From JAFTYO01 sp045613125 (lineage in GTDB: Bacteria; Pseudomonadota; Alphaproteobacteria; RF32; CAG-239), in contig JAZLAM010000018.1 in the NCBI GenBank assembly GCA_045613125.1, positions 1-49,877 on the forward strand: a stretch of 49,877 nt of DNA. Reading direction: 5' to 3'. The position numbers and the translations under genes are program-made. Below, piece by piece: positions 18,801 to 27,598 of the stretch; the stretch's first letter is position 1; every line of letters begins with the position of its first letter. Below the pieces are notes generated by a model that was not told the DNA's origin, did not search any database, and saw nothing but the letters and a program-made list of their open reading frames with translations.

Positions 18801-19022
18801 TTGAATAGAACGAACTATTTCTAAGTTAACCTCTCCAACGCTCATTGAATATTCTGTGTCTTGTGAATTTATTGCTTGTATAATATAAGGTTTTAAAAAA
18901 TTAACAGATAATGGACCTTTATATAAAATCCACAGAGAATATAACAGGAAAAGTAATAAACCAACTCCCATATAATCTGCTGTTTTACGTAAATAATATA
19001 CTTTTCCTGAAATTTTCTTCAT
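15831..19022 (-). CDS. Large AsmA/YhdP-like envelope protein
   Basis: A protein of about 1063 residues with one N-terminal membrane anchor (MGVGLLLFLLYSLWILYKG) and a long periplasmic body rich in short beta-strands with regularly spaced Ile/Leu/Asn/Asp. The C-terminal region contains GHAQIRDFSIKNTPLLAKLL, FSHFDAPFEYVDKTLQI and SLADPQIKINPLSM, typical of AsmA-like C-terminal/DUF3971 (YhdP, TamB-like) proteins. Family members form long lipid-conducting bridges between inner and outer membranes; that role is inferred here. The ATG at 19022 overlaps the stop of the upstream hydrolase gene as TAATG. The C-terminus overlaps the HAD-like gene. Its place in a peptidoglycan/envelope cluster fits the assignment. 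Confidence 0.78.
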   Translation of the reverse strand: MKKISGKVYYLRKTADYMGVGLLLFLLYSLWILYKGPLSVNFLKPYIIQAINSQDTEYSMSVGEVNLEIVRSIQPVKIIAKNIVFRKNDDKFSIKAPSLSLSFSVRALLKGIIAPSSVRVENAQISIFTTYGVEKEKSNEINKKKFEYYVDWYERFLDRFNSDEMVYPESFINEIEINNASVEFHEVDLGHKLTFNDVNFDFNRNVTNLDLSIQGLLEKNERLVSLNLNGDYNTLKNKLNLGFVFSDFMVSDFTGNRSENSVKIDIPIDGKISTEVDFVQIMNNKEDVVQHIDDIVKDINFQVKGGQGEVIFNDQQRFNYAIDSFVLEGNVSGGLDSVVIRNADFETSGQKTRLSLDVSGYKKYFFERSLKDLKIVFVSEIDKFQLADLSKFWPRYLAEPAWQWCKDNLIGGQAQNGRFVFKFNYDENKEFLYMSSLEGSTEIVDGDLTYLEGMPVVKHVYGVAKFSPSSIDIDIDKGVSAGVLVNKGRVSLYDLNKDHNYIDIKINGNSSITDALKFIDNPPLNFASGMGVSPEKVLGNVDIKLGLNFELHRNLTPEEIKVDVKADLQDVKIENVSDGKDLTAEKLNVEVNSKGFLVIGNAVFDGINLNLVINENFSNKAYKNKSKISFKLDEMVKRKLGIESSILNPPYINGYADIVADITVQNNDDVVLDINADITNADIDYSFLGFKKEKGQKGNIKTKIEIADSKVKSVPSFSLSKDDFSLTGNMVMDKKGQIEIIDIKDIKGPRTSASAKIEIVNLPKRKFKVNVSGNSYDLNTLFDKREKSKKLSDKNKEDDNFKDVVDAEIFIAVNSLWTNNDTPIKNFAGSAIFRNGIGIDEVHMVGNYGTDKSIKLKLDYVPRPEGEHLLSIDSNNAGSTLRVLRLYENMSGGILKIEGKHSTDNGFIGHAQIRDFSIKNTPLLAKLLTVASFKGMLDLLMGDGITFSHFDAPFEYVDKTLQIKDAKMFGNVIGFTASGKYNTSSEQLDLKGIISPAHSINAFVGKIPLVGTVLAGKDGSVITANYGIEGSLADPQIKINPLSMFSPSSLKELFSSAFGGDDE

Positions 19023-19861
19023 TATTTCTCTAACCACTCCATAATTTTGTTATAATTACGCAAATTATAAAGTAAATCATGCGAAGCACCGTGATATAAA
19101 ATTATATCCTTAGGTTCTAACGCTTCTTCATAAAGTTTCAGGGCTTGTGTATATGGTATTAATTTATCACTTTTTGTGGTCATAACTAACAACCTTGTAT
19201 TAATTTTGCCTATTAACTCCGAATTATTATACTTATCTTTTACCAACAAATCAAGCGGTAATAAATGTACTCCCATAAACATTGTATGAACCTTTACAAC
19301 ATCAAGTAATGATGTAAAAGGAACTTCTAAAATAAGAGCATTATATTTTCCCCTGTCCTGACCATTTACCGTTGTATATAAAGCAGTATGAGAACCTAAA
19401 GAAAATCCATAAATAATAATATCTTCATTTTCAAAACCTATACTATTTAAATATCTTGATGCATTCAGAGAATCTTGTGTCAAAAACTTCTGTCTTATCT
19501 TTTTACCTTGTCCTCCAAAACCACGATATTCCGGTATAAAAACAGAATATCCGTTATCAGCAAATGGAACCAATTTATGATAATATTTTTCTATGTTATA
19601 TGCATTACCATGTAAAAATAGCACTACTTTATGATTATTTTGTTTACTCGTATTTTTATATAACCAACCTTTTACATTCATATTATCATAAGTATGATAA
19701 ACAACTTCCGTTACATCAAAACCATCTAATTTAACATTTTTTACATTTCCAAAAAAATTATATGGCATATAAAAAAAATATTCAGGCTTAGCATAAATAC
19801 ATAAGCACAATAATGTATAAAAACTTAATATTATAAAAATACAAATTGTTAATTTTAGCAT
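19022..19861 (-). CDS. Membrane-anchored alpha/beta hydrolase (Bem46/YfhR-like)
   Basis: A protein of about 279 residues starting with an N-terminal hydrophobic anchor (about residues 3-23), followed by an alpha/beta hydrolase fold: oxyanion segment VVLFLHGNAYN, conserved PEYRGFGGQGK, the nucleophile elbow GFSLGS, an acid loop TTKSDKLIPYTQA and a C-terminal His in YHGASHDLLY. This is the layout of the Bem46/YfhR/ABHD13 type of serine hydrolase, whose natural substrates are poorly known. The ATG at 19861 lies one base after the prfB stop, and the 3' end overlaps the AsmA-like start (TAATG), so it is embedded in the operon. Confidence 0.82.
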   Translation of the reverse strand: MLKLTICIFIILSFYTLLCLCIYAKPEYFFYMPYNFFGNVKNVKLDGFDVTEVVYHTYDNMNVKGWLYKNTSKQNNHKVVLFLHGNAYNIEKYYHKLVPFADNGYSVFIPEYRGFGGQGKKIRQKFLTQDSLNASRYLNSIGFENEDIIIYGFSLGSHTALYTTVNGQDRGKYNALILEVPFTSLLDVVKVHTMFMGVHLLPLDLLVKDKYNNSELIGKINTRLLVMTTKSDKLIPYTQALKLYEEALEPKDIILYHGASHDLLYNLRNYNKIMEWLEK

Positions 19862-19862
19862 T

Positions 19863-20955
19863 CTAGCCAACCTTACTTGATAACGCTGCTTCTAAAAACA
19901 TATCAATATCACCATCTAAAACAGCTTTGCAATCTGATGTTTCTACTTCAGTCCTTAAATCTTTAACCATACGATATGGCTGCAATACATACGATCTTAT
20001 TTGATACCCCCATCCGTTATCACCTTGCATATCTCTTTGTTCAAGGGCAACTTCTTCACGTTTTTTAAGTTCTAATTCATAAAGTTTAGCTTTTAACATT
20101 TTCCAGGCATTATCACGATTTTGAAATTGTGAACGTTGACTTTGGCTTTGTACAACTATACCGGTCGGAATATGTGTTATTCTAATTGCTGAATCTGTTT
20201 TATTTACATGTTGTCCGCCCGCTCCTGATGCCCTATAAGTATCAATACGGCAATCCGCTTCATTTATATTAATCTCTATAGTATCATCAATAACGGGAAA
20301 AACATTAACCGAGGCAAAACTTGTATGACGCCTTCCTGCACTGTCAAATGGAGAAATTCTAACTAAACGATGAACTCCGCTTTCAAACTTTAGCCATCCG
20401 TAAGCATTATGCCCCACCACTTTTATTGTAACCGACTTAATTCCGGCAACATCACCTTCTGTTTCCTCTTGATACTCAACTTTAAATTTCCTTTTTTCTG
20501 CCCAACGAGTATACATTCGTAAAAGCATTTCAGCCCAATCTTGAGCCTCTGTACCTCCACTTCCTGCATGTATTTCAACATAAGCATCATTAGCATCAAC
20601 TTCACCCGAAAGTAATGCCTCCAACTCTAATCTAGAAACTTCTGCTTCTAAATTTTCTAAAAGTATAAAAATTTCTGATTGCATATCTTCATCATCTTCA
20701 GATATTTCTGCCATTTCTTCATAATATGAAAGAGTTTTTTGCATATCTTCATAAGATTTTAATGCTGCATCTAATGAATTTTTTTCACTCATTATTTTTA
20801 AGGCTTTTTCAGAATCATTCCATAAAAGAGGATCTTCACTTAATGCACTAAGCTCTTCTAACCTTAAAACAGCATTATCATAATCAAAGAGACCTCCTCA
20901 GCAGACTTAAAGACTGCTTAATATTTTCTATCTTATTTATAAATTCAGCTTTCAT
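19863..20955 (-). CDS. prfB: Peptide chain release factor 2, expressed through a programmed +1 frameshift
   Basis: Terminates translation at UGA and UAA. The gene is in two frames: 23 codons from the ATG at 20955 to an in-frame TGA at 20886-20884, then, after skipping one base, 340 further residues, about 363 in all. An uninterrupted reading of the second frame would give only 309 residues and would lack the usual N-terminus. The stop-codon recognition tripeptide SPF is at about 201-203 (RISPFDSAGRRHTSFA) and the catalytic GGQ at about 246-248 (SGAGGQHVNKTDSA), close to the E. coli positions. The frameshift makes synthesis fall when RF2 is plentiful (established autoregulation). It lies just downstream of mrcA, as in many alphaproteobacteria. 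Confidence 0.95.
20884..20898 (-). promoter_or_regulatory. prfB: prfB programmed +1 frameshift site
   Basis: On the minus strand the order is AGGAGG, TCT, CTT, TGA: an internal Shine-Dalgarno-like element three bases before the slippery CTT, followed by the in-frame TGA. This has the same spacing as the E. coli site. Reading CTT then GAT restores the long frame. Confidence 0.95.
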
Positions 20956-20963
20956 ATTACCCT

Positions 20964-23393
20964 CTAATATTCTCCACCAATTTGAAGAGCAGCATCATGC
21001 GTATCTATAACCAGTGTGTTTTGCTCATCACCATTTCCTATTACTCTTTGTTTTGTTGTATCAAAACTATAATCAGGTTTAATTGCCTCCATAATTACAG
21101 TTTCATCCCCTGGCTCTGATAATTTCCCTGTTTTAGGATGTATACGAACCAATTTAATTCCTTGCGGTATCCTAAAATCAGAATCGGGAACATCTTGTAA
21201 AGTTTCTTTCATAAATTCATAAAAAATCGGCAAAGCTGCAGATGCTCCAGTTTCAAATTTGCCTAAACTTTTCGGTTCATCATAACCAACATAAACACCA
21301 ACAACCAAATCCGGAGAAAAACCTATAAACCAAGCATCTTTATTATCATTGGTCGTTCCGGTTTTTCCGGCTAAATGACGTTTTAAGTTCCTTAGTCTTG
21401 CTCCCGTACCTCTTGTCGCTACACCTTCTAAAATAGAGGTCATTTGGTAAGCTGTTATAGGATCTATTATTTGTTCTCTTAAATCCGGTTTAATCGGAGG
21501 ATTTTGATTATCCCAATTAGCAACATTGCACTCTACACAATCAAAAATGTCATATTTGTATATAGTCTTTCCTGTTCTATCTTGTATACGTTCTATCAAA
21601 TATGGACTAACTTTTTTTCCACCATTTGCAATTATAGCATAAGCACTTGTCATATCTAATATTCTGGCATCTGCAGACCCTAATGACGAGGATAAAAATT
21701 CAGGCAATTTATCATTTATACCTACACGCTTCGCCATATCTGCAATTTTATCCATACCAATATCTTGAGCCAATCTTACTGTCATTAAATTCTTTGATTG
21801 CTCGACCCCCTGTCGTAATGTCATAAGCCCATAAAACTTTTTAGAATAGTTAGCCGGTTTCCATTTAGGCTGTCCAACACCTTGATCTAAAACAAATGGA
21901 GCATCTAAAATTAAATCATTGGGAGAATATCCCATTTCTAAGGCAGTAAGATATACGAAAGGCTTAAATGATGATCCCGTCTGTCTATAAGCTTGTGTCA
22001 CTCTGTTAAATTGAGATTTTTCAAAAGCAAATCCACCTACCAAAGCCAAAACTTTTCCTGTATGAGGGTCAATCACAGCCATACCACCTTCAACATCAGG
22101 AATTTGTCTTAAAGCATAAGCATTGTCTTTTTTGGATTTAGAATTTATCAGTTTTTCAACATATATTACATCTCCAACATTTAAAACCTTAGACACATCT
22201 GTTGGCTCTGTACCTACAGCATTATTCTTTAATCGTTGTTTAGCCCATGTAATATCTTCTAAATAAATATATCCAGTATCTTCATCTACAGTTTCTATTT
22301 TAGCTTCTTTATCAGATGCTTCTAATACCACGGCTTTCTTCCAAGATGTTTCAGCACCTTTGGAAAGCTCTACTTTTTTAAGATTATTTTTATAATCAGC
22401 ATCAATAACAATTTTGTTCTTTGCTCCAGTGTATCCATGTCTTATATCATATTCTATCAGTCCTTTACGAAACACCTTAGTTGCAATACTTTGAATTTTC
22501 GGATCAATAGTTGTTCTTACTATAAGTCCTCCTTCATATAAAGCATCATCTCCTAAATTATATGATATAGCTCTTCTTACTTCTTCACTGTAATATTCTG
22601 CATCTTTTAAAAATCCTGTTTTTCTTTCAGTCGTAACTAAAGGTTTTTGTTTTGCTATTTCAGCTTCTTCGCTACTCACATACCCATCTTCAACCATACG
22701 AGAAATAACCCAATTACGCCTTGTAACAGCAGCTTCATATCTTTTTTTCGGGTGATAATTATTCGGTCCTTTAGGTAAAGCAGCCAAATATGCAATTTCT
22801 TCTAAATCTAATTCTTCAAGAGATTTGTTAAAATAATTTAGAGCTGCGGCTGCAACACCATACGATCTATTCCCTAAATATATTTCGTTGAGATACAATT
22901 CTAAAACATGATTTTTTGTAAAAGCTTTATTCATTCTATGAGCTAAAATTGCTTCTTTGACTTTACGTATATAAGATACTTCAGAACTTAGTAAGAAATT
23001 TTTTGCTACTTGCTGTGTAATGGTTGAAGCACCTGCCGGTCTTCGGCCTTTACCTATATTTTTAAGATTATTCAATATAGCTCGCGCTATACCTACATAA
23101 TCAATTCCTCCATGCTCATAAAAATGTTTATCTTCTGCGGAAATAAAGGCCTGTTTAATTTTTGCCGGAATTTTATCAATCGGAACAAATAAACGTTTTT
23201 CTGCAGCATATTCCATAAGAAGTTGTCCGTCTCCTGCAAATAAACGCGTTGTCACCGCAGGTTCATATTTTGCCAACTGACGATAATCAGGAAGTTCTCG
23301 AGAAATTTTACTCAAAAATATAACTACAACAATAAAAACTATTGTAGCAAAAAACAATCCAGCGCTGACTAACACCCTAAATATTCTTAACAT
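20964..23393 (-). CDS. mrcA: Penicillin-binding protein 1A (bifunctional peptidoglycan synthase)
   Basis: Polymerises glycan strands and cross-links peptides at the inner membrane's outer face. The 809-residue protein has an N-terminal membrane helix (about residues 8-29), a glycosyltransferase domain with catalytic Glu87 in SAEDKHFYEHGG, then GASTITQQVAKN and YLNEIYLGNRSYGV, an OB-like insert, and a transpeptidase domain with the serine motif SSFK (in RQTGSSFKPFVYL, about 470), SKN, and KTGTT (about 675). Family length and motif order are complete, so it should be active. It sits between amiC and prfB, a conserved alphaproteobacterial arrangement. Confidence 0.95.
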   Translation of the reverse strand: MLRIFRVLVSAGLFFATIVFIVVVIFLSKISRELPDYRQLAKYEPAVTTRLFAGDGQLLMEYAAEKRLFVPIDKIPAKIKQAFISAEDKHFYEHGGIDYVGIARAILNNLKNIGKGRRPAGASTITQQVAKNFLLSSEVSYIRKVKEAILAHRMNKAFTKNHVLELYLNEIYLGNRSYGVAAAALNYFNKSLEELDLEEIAYLAALPKGPNNYHPKKRYEAAVTRRNWVISRMVEDGYVSSEEAEIAKQKPLVTTERKTGFLKDAEYYSEEVRRAISYNLGDDALYEGGLIVRTTIDPKIQSIATKVFRKGLIEYDIRHGYTGAKNKIVIDADYKNNLKKVELSKGAETSWKKAVVLEASDKEAKIETVDEDTGYIYLEDITWAKQRLKNNAVGTEPTDVSKVLNVGDVIYVEKLINSKSKKDNAYALRQIPDVEGGMAVIDPHTGKVLALVGGFAFEKSQFNRVTQAYRQTGSSFKPFVYLTALEMGYSPNDLILDAPFVLDQGVGQPKWKPANYSKKFYGLMTLRQGVEQSKNLMTVRLAQDIGMDKIADMAKRVGINDKLPEFLSSSLGSADARILDMTSAYAIIANGGKKVSPYLIERIQDRTGKTIYKYDIFDCVECNVANWDNQNPPIKPDLREQIIDPITAYQMTSILEGVATRGTGARLRNLKRHLAGKTGTTNDNKDAWFIGFSPDLVVGVYVGYDEPKSLGKFETGASAALPIFYEFMKETLQDVPDSDFRIPQGIKLVRIHPKTGKLSEPGDETVIMEAIKPDYSFDTTKQRVIGNGDEQNTLVIDTHDAALQIGGEY

Positions 23394-23489
23394 ATTGGTT
23401 TGAACCTATTTTTTCTTAAATTAAACGTATATGCACTCTATAACATCTAAATTTAAAAGCAAACCAATTTTTTAATCAATGTGCATCAT

Positions 23490-24719
23490 TTAATAAATTG
23501 CCGCAATTTCCGGATCATTAAAATAGCGAGACACGGCTTGAACCACAGAATTGGCAAGTTTTTTACGATAAGAGCTTTGTTTTAACAAACTTTCTTCCGC
23601 CTTATTTGATAAATATCCCATTTCTAGTAATGCGGACGGGATATCAGGAGCTTTAAGCACAGCAAAACCAGCAAAACGATGACTATCATTAAGTAATTTT
23701 ACTGTTTTTTTCATCTCTCCAACAATATACGTTGCAAATTTAGATGATTTATTACGACTATCTGTTTGTGATAAGGAAATTAAAATATCGTTTATTTCTT
23801 TTGAATTTTCAGAAAAATCAACTCCACCTATTATATCAACCTTATTTTCTCGTTCGGCTAAAGCTGCTGCTTCCTTGTCGGAAGCTTTTTCCGATAATGT
23901 ATAAACAGATAACCCCTTTGCTTTACGATTGAGAGCACTATCGGCATGGATAGATACAAATAAATCAGCTTTGTGTTTTTGTGCAATTTTCACACGCTGA
24001 CGAAGAGGTATAAAAATATCAGTACTTCTGGTTAAATAGACTGTATACCCCTTTTTCTCAAGCATAGACTTTAGCTCTTTTCCCATAGCTAAAGTAATAT
24101 TTTTTTCATAAGTTTTACCATATACACCTATTGCTCCGGGGTCTTTACCACCATGTCCTGGATCAAGAACGATAACCTTCTTTTTAGGCTTTGTTTTTTT
24201 ATTTGCATCTTCATCAAAAATCCAATTAGATGTTGCAACTTTTGTTTTATCATCCGAAGAACTTGAAAAAGCATATTTAGCACCAACTTTTGATTGATAG
24301 TCTCTTTCCGAACAAATTGCCACATCGACAACAAAACGCCACTTCATATTACTTTGTGGTGGTAACATAAAAGCTTTTTTTATAACGGCCGGCTTTTTCA
24401 AATCAAAAACAACTCTTTTATCATTAGCATCTAACTTACCGACTCTTGTATTTACAACCAAATTATTAACATCATTTTGTAATGTTTTTTTTATATCCAT
24501 ATCATAGACATCAACAACAAGTCTTTTAGGATCGTTTAATAAAAAGGCTTTATAATCAAAATTTTTATCCGCCTCAAAAACTATACGAACACTTCCTACT
24601 TGTTGTCCGATTCTCATATTGGTGATGCTTCCGGCATGAACAACCGATATATACCCAAACAACAAAAGACACACAACAGTAGCACCCTGAAGTATGTTTT
24701 TCAAAAATTTTGATAGCAT
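23490..24719 (-). CDS. amiC: Periplasmic N-acetylmuramoyl-L-alanine amidase (AMIN + Amidase_3)
   Basis: Cleaves the bond between MurNAc and the stem peptide; used in septum splitting. After a signal peptide comes an AMIN-type domain (VGSVRIVFEADKNFDYKAF ...), a charged linker, and the zinc amidase domain with DPGHGGKDPGAIG (zinc His), a Glu in YEKNITLAMG, the zinc His of SIHADSA, and the catalytic Glu in LLEMGYLSN. The frame extends to an ATG at 24770, but the ATG at 24719 gives a clean signal peptide ending near VVHAG, so it is preferred; neither start has a strong ribosome-binding site. It heads the long minus-strand run that includes mrcA and prfB. Confidence 0.9.
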   Translation of the reverse strand: MLSKFLKNILQGATVVCLLLFGYISVVHAGSITNMRIGQQVGSVRIVFEADKNFDYKAFLLNDPKRLVVDVYDMDIKKTLQNDVNNLVVNTRVGKLDANDKRVVFDLKKPAVIKKAFMLPPQSNMKWRFVVDVAICSERDYQSKVGAKYAFSSSSDDKTKVATSNWIFDEDANKKTKPKKKVIVLDPGHGGKDPGAIGVYGKTYEKNITLAMGKELKSMLEKKGYTVYLTRSTDIFIPLRQRVKIAQKHKADLFVSIHADSALNRKAKGLSVYTLSEKASDKEAAALAERENKVDIIGGVDFSENSKEINDILISLSQTDSRNKSSKFATYIVGEMKKTVKLLNDSHRFAGFAVLKAPDIPSALLEMGYLSNKAEESLLKQSSYRKKLANSVVQAVSRYFNDPEIAAIY

Positions 24720-24770
24720 TTGGCCTATATATCTAAATAACATCGTAAACATCGTGTTTTTTATTAACAT

Positions 24771-25171
24771 AAAACAAGTTACTAATCCGTTAAATTTTTT
24801 TGATATACTGTATTTTATTGTTGTAATTTAAAATAATCTTTGTATTGTAGAGATTGGTCAGATGTTTTGTGCTGATTTTAAAGAAACTAAAATAATAAAT
24901 AATAACCGTGGTTTCTGCCCTAACATACAAACAAAACCTGACAAAGAGAGAATATGCGAGATTTAACGTTGCTTATGGAAAGACTAATTAAGCAAGAATA
25001 ACAACTTTCCATATCCGACAGGTGATGTAAAATACAAAATTCCGGCAACATCAAATGTTGCTGATGTTTTAAGTTGTAGTTTGGTTAATCCTTTGTTTTT
25101 ATTTCACGCTTATCTCGTAAAGGCATAATTTTCCGTTTTAAGTTAACGGATTGTTGAATTGGAATAAAAAA
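24771..25171 (+). promoter_or_regulatory. Long gene-free region ahead of rne: probable promoter and 5' leader
   Basis: About 400 bp with no credible gene. A possible sigma-70 promoter is TTGATA near 24800 with TAATTT 18 bases later. The rest could be a long untranslated leader. It contains small inverted repeats: GGAAAG near 24977 with CTTTCC near 25004, and GCAACA / TGTTGC around 25044-25060 with a 5-nt loop. RNase E mRNAs are known for long leaders through which the enzyme limits its own synthesis. That role here is inferred from position only. Confidence 0.4.
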
Positions 25172-27598
25172 ATGACAAAGAGAATGTTAATTGATGACAC
25201 TCAGCCTGAAGAGACAAGAGTTGTTATCGTAGATGGCAACAAAGTAGAAGATGTTGAATTTGAATCAAGTTGTCGTAAACAAATTAAAGGAAATATTTAT
25301 ACAGCAAAAGTTATTAGGGTTGAACCCTCTTTACAAGCAGCTTTCATTGATTATGGCGGAAACAAACATGGTTTTTTGGCATTTGGAGAAATTCATCCAG
25401 ACTACTACAATATAAGCCAAGAAATGATTGATTCTGTTGATAGAGAAGTTGATGAAATTATTGAAAAAAAGAAACAATATATAAAAGAACGTGAAGAACA
25501 TCGTGAAAGAATTCGTGCTGAAAAAAGAGCACAGTATGAAGCAAAACTTCGTGAAGAACAGGAACGATTATCTCAAGAGAAAGACCAAGTTTTAGAAGAA
25601 ACGGTCGCAGAATCGGAAAATATGGAAAACCAAAGCTCTGTTAATATAGATGATATTCAAGAGATCAAAGAAGAAAGCACAAAAGAAACAGAAATCAACA
25701 GCATAGATGAAGAATCTAAAGAAGAAAATAAAAAATCTGAGACAAGTACCACTGAAGAAAAAGTAATAAAACCTAAAAGAAAATACACTCGTCGTAAGAA
25801 AGTAGCTACCACTGAAGAAGAATCCACAATACCTTCTCAAACAGTTGAAGATAAAAAGGAAGAATTACAGGTTTTGGCCAATGAAATTGAAGATAAAGAA
25901 CCTATCGTTTGCGAAGAAGTAGAGCAAGATATTAACTATAAATTGCATGATGATAATAACGATGATGACATCCTAGAAACTGATGACGATGATGATAATG
26001 ATTTTGAATTACAACGTAAATTGATTAAAGCACGCAAGTTATATCATTATTCAACAATTCAAGATGTAATCAAAGAAGGTCAAACTCTCTTAGTGCAAAT
26101 TGTGAAAGAAGAAAGAGGTAACAAAGGAGCTGCGTGTACCACATACCTTTCTCTTGCAGGGCGTTATTGCGTCTTAATGCCTAACCGCATTAAAAGTGGT
26201 GGGGTATCACGTAAGATCACCAATGCCGCAGACAGAAAACGCCTAAAAGAAATTATGCAAGAATTACCTCTAAGTTCAGATATGTCGATGATTATACGTA
26301 CAGCCGGAGAAGAAAAAGAAAAATCTGATATTGTACGCGATTATAATTACCTTATAAGGACATGGAATCAGATAAGGATAGGAGCTCTTAAAAATAAAGT
26401 TCCTTCTATGATATATGAAGAAGGAAACTTAATAAAAAGAGCCTTAAGAGATATGTTTACAAAAGATATAAGCGAAGTTATAGTTGACGGAAGCGAAGCT
26501 TTTAAAACAGCGCGTGAATTTATCAAAATATTATCTCCAAGCAGTTTGAAAAAAATTAAAACTCGCAAAAATAATGAAATGCCCGTTTTCCAAAGATTTC
26601 AGGTAGAATCTCAATTAGATAAACTTCACAATCCGACTGTTCAGTTAGAATCTGGGGGCTATTTAGTAATTAATCCGACAGAAGCACTTGTTTCAATTGA
26701 TGTAAATTCAGGTCGTGCTACAAAAGAGAAGGACATTGAAGAAACCGCATTAAAAACCAATTTAGAAGCGGCAGATGAAATTGCTCGCCAACTTAAGATG
26801 CGAGACTTAGCCGGATTAATTGTTATCGACTTTATAGATATGGATGAGCCAAAGAACAACCAATTGGTTGAAAAGCGTATGAAAGATGCTCTTAAAAACG
26901 ATAGAGCACGCATTCAGGTTGCAAAAATGAGTTGTTTTGGTCTTTTGGAAATTTCTCGTCAACGTATGCATTCTTCATTTATGGAGAGCAATTATCAACC
27001 CTGCCCTTATTGCAAAGGACAAGGTGTTGTTCGTACAACAGAATCTGGCGCAATGCTCATTTTACGTGCAATTGAAGAAGAAGGCACCAAAAATCGTTCG
27101 TCAAAAGTTACTGTTTTTGTACCTACAGACACAGCTATTTATTTGCTTAATTATAAACGTCAAAATTTGACCGATTTAGAAAATAAATATAAAATGTCAA
27201 TTATCATTTCCGCCGACAATGAGATCAAAATGGTTTCTGATTATCGTATAGAACGTGTCAAAACCGTAAAAATTGAAGAAACATCAGCCGAAGAAACTAT
27301 TGCAACTACATATTCTAATCATGATGAAGATTTATCCGACGATGATATTTATGACGATGATTCTGATACTCAAGAAGAAAATGAGCTCAACAATCGTAGA
27401 TTTAAGGGGCGTCGCTCACATTATGACAGAAGACGTCGCAGTAATCGACGCGATTATAATCGCAATAATTCTAAGGAAAAAGAAGTTCCTGTTATCTTGT
27501 ATAACAGCCATGAAGATATAAATATTAAATCTAAAGATGCTGACAAAGATAGCAAAAAAGAAGGTAAAACCGCATGGTGGAGAAGACTTATCGGATAA
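25172..27598 (+). CDS. rne: Ribonuclease E
   Basis: Endoribonuclease for mRNA decay and rRNA/tRNA maturation. The start at 25172 begins MTKRMLIDDTQPEETRVV, the classic alphaproteobacterial RNase E start; an earlier TTG lacks support. The S1 domain (VIRVEPSLQAAFIDYGGNKHG) is split by an insertion of about 200 residues that is Glu/Lys-rich and ends in an Asp run, then resumes at IKEGQTLLVQIVKEERG; such an insertion is known in this class. Catalytic Asp residues lie in SIDVNSGR and VIDFIDMD, and the zinc-link is CPYCKGQG. The C-terminal scaffold is short, with an Arg-rich segment (GRRSHYDRRRRSNRRD) probably binding RNA. About 808 residues. Confidence 0.95.
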   Translation: MTKRMLIDDTQPEETRVVIVDGNKVEDVEFESSCRKQIKGNIYTAKVIRVEPSLQAAFIDYGGNKHGFLAFGEIHPDYYNISQEMIDSVDREVDEIIEKKKQYIKEREEHRERIRAEKRAQYEAKLREEQERLSQEKDQVLEETVAESENMENQSSVNIDDIQEIKEESTKETEINSIDEESKEENKKSETSTTEEKVIKPKRKYTRRKKVATTEEESTIPSQTVEDKKEELQVLANEIEDKEPIVCEEVEQDINYKLHDDNNDDDILETDDDDDNDFELQRKLIKARKLYHYSTIQDVIKEGQTLLVQIVKEERGNKGAACTTYLSLAGRYCVLMPNRIKSGGVSRKITNAADRKRLKEIMQELPLSSDMSMIIRTAGEEKEKSDIVRDYNYLIRTWNQIRIGALKNKVPSMIYEEGNLIKRALRDMFTKDISEVIVDGSEAFKTAREFIKILSPSSLKKIKTRKNNEMPVFQRFQVESQLDKLHNPTVQLESGGYLVINPTEALVSIDVNSGRATKEKDIEETALKTNLEAADEIARQLKMRDLAGLIVIDFIDMDEPKNNQLVEKRMKDALKNDRARIQVAKMSCFGLLEISRQRMHSSFMESNYQPCPYCKGQGVVRTTESGAMLILRAIEEEGTKNRSSKVTVFVPTDTAIYLLNYKRQNLTDLENKYKMSIIISADNEIKMVSDYRIERVKTVKIEETSAEETIATTYSNHDEDLSDDDIYDDDSDTQEENELNNRRFKGRRSHYDRRRRSNRRDYNRNNSKEKEVPVILYNSHEDINIKSKDADKDSKKEGKTAWWRRLIG

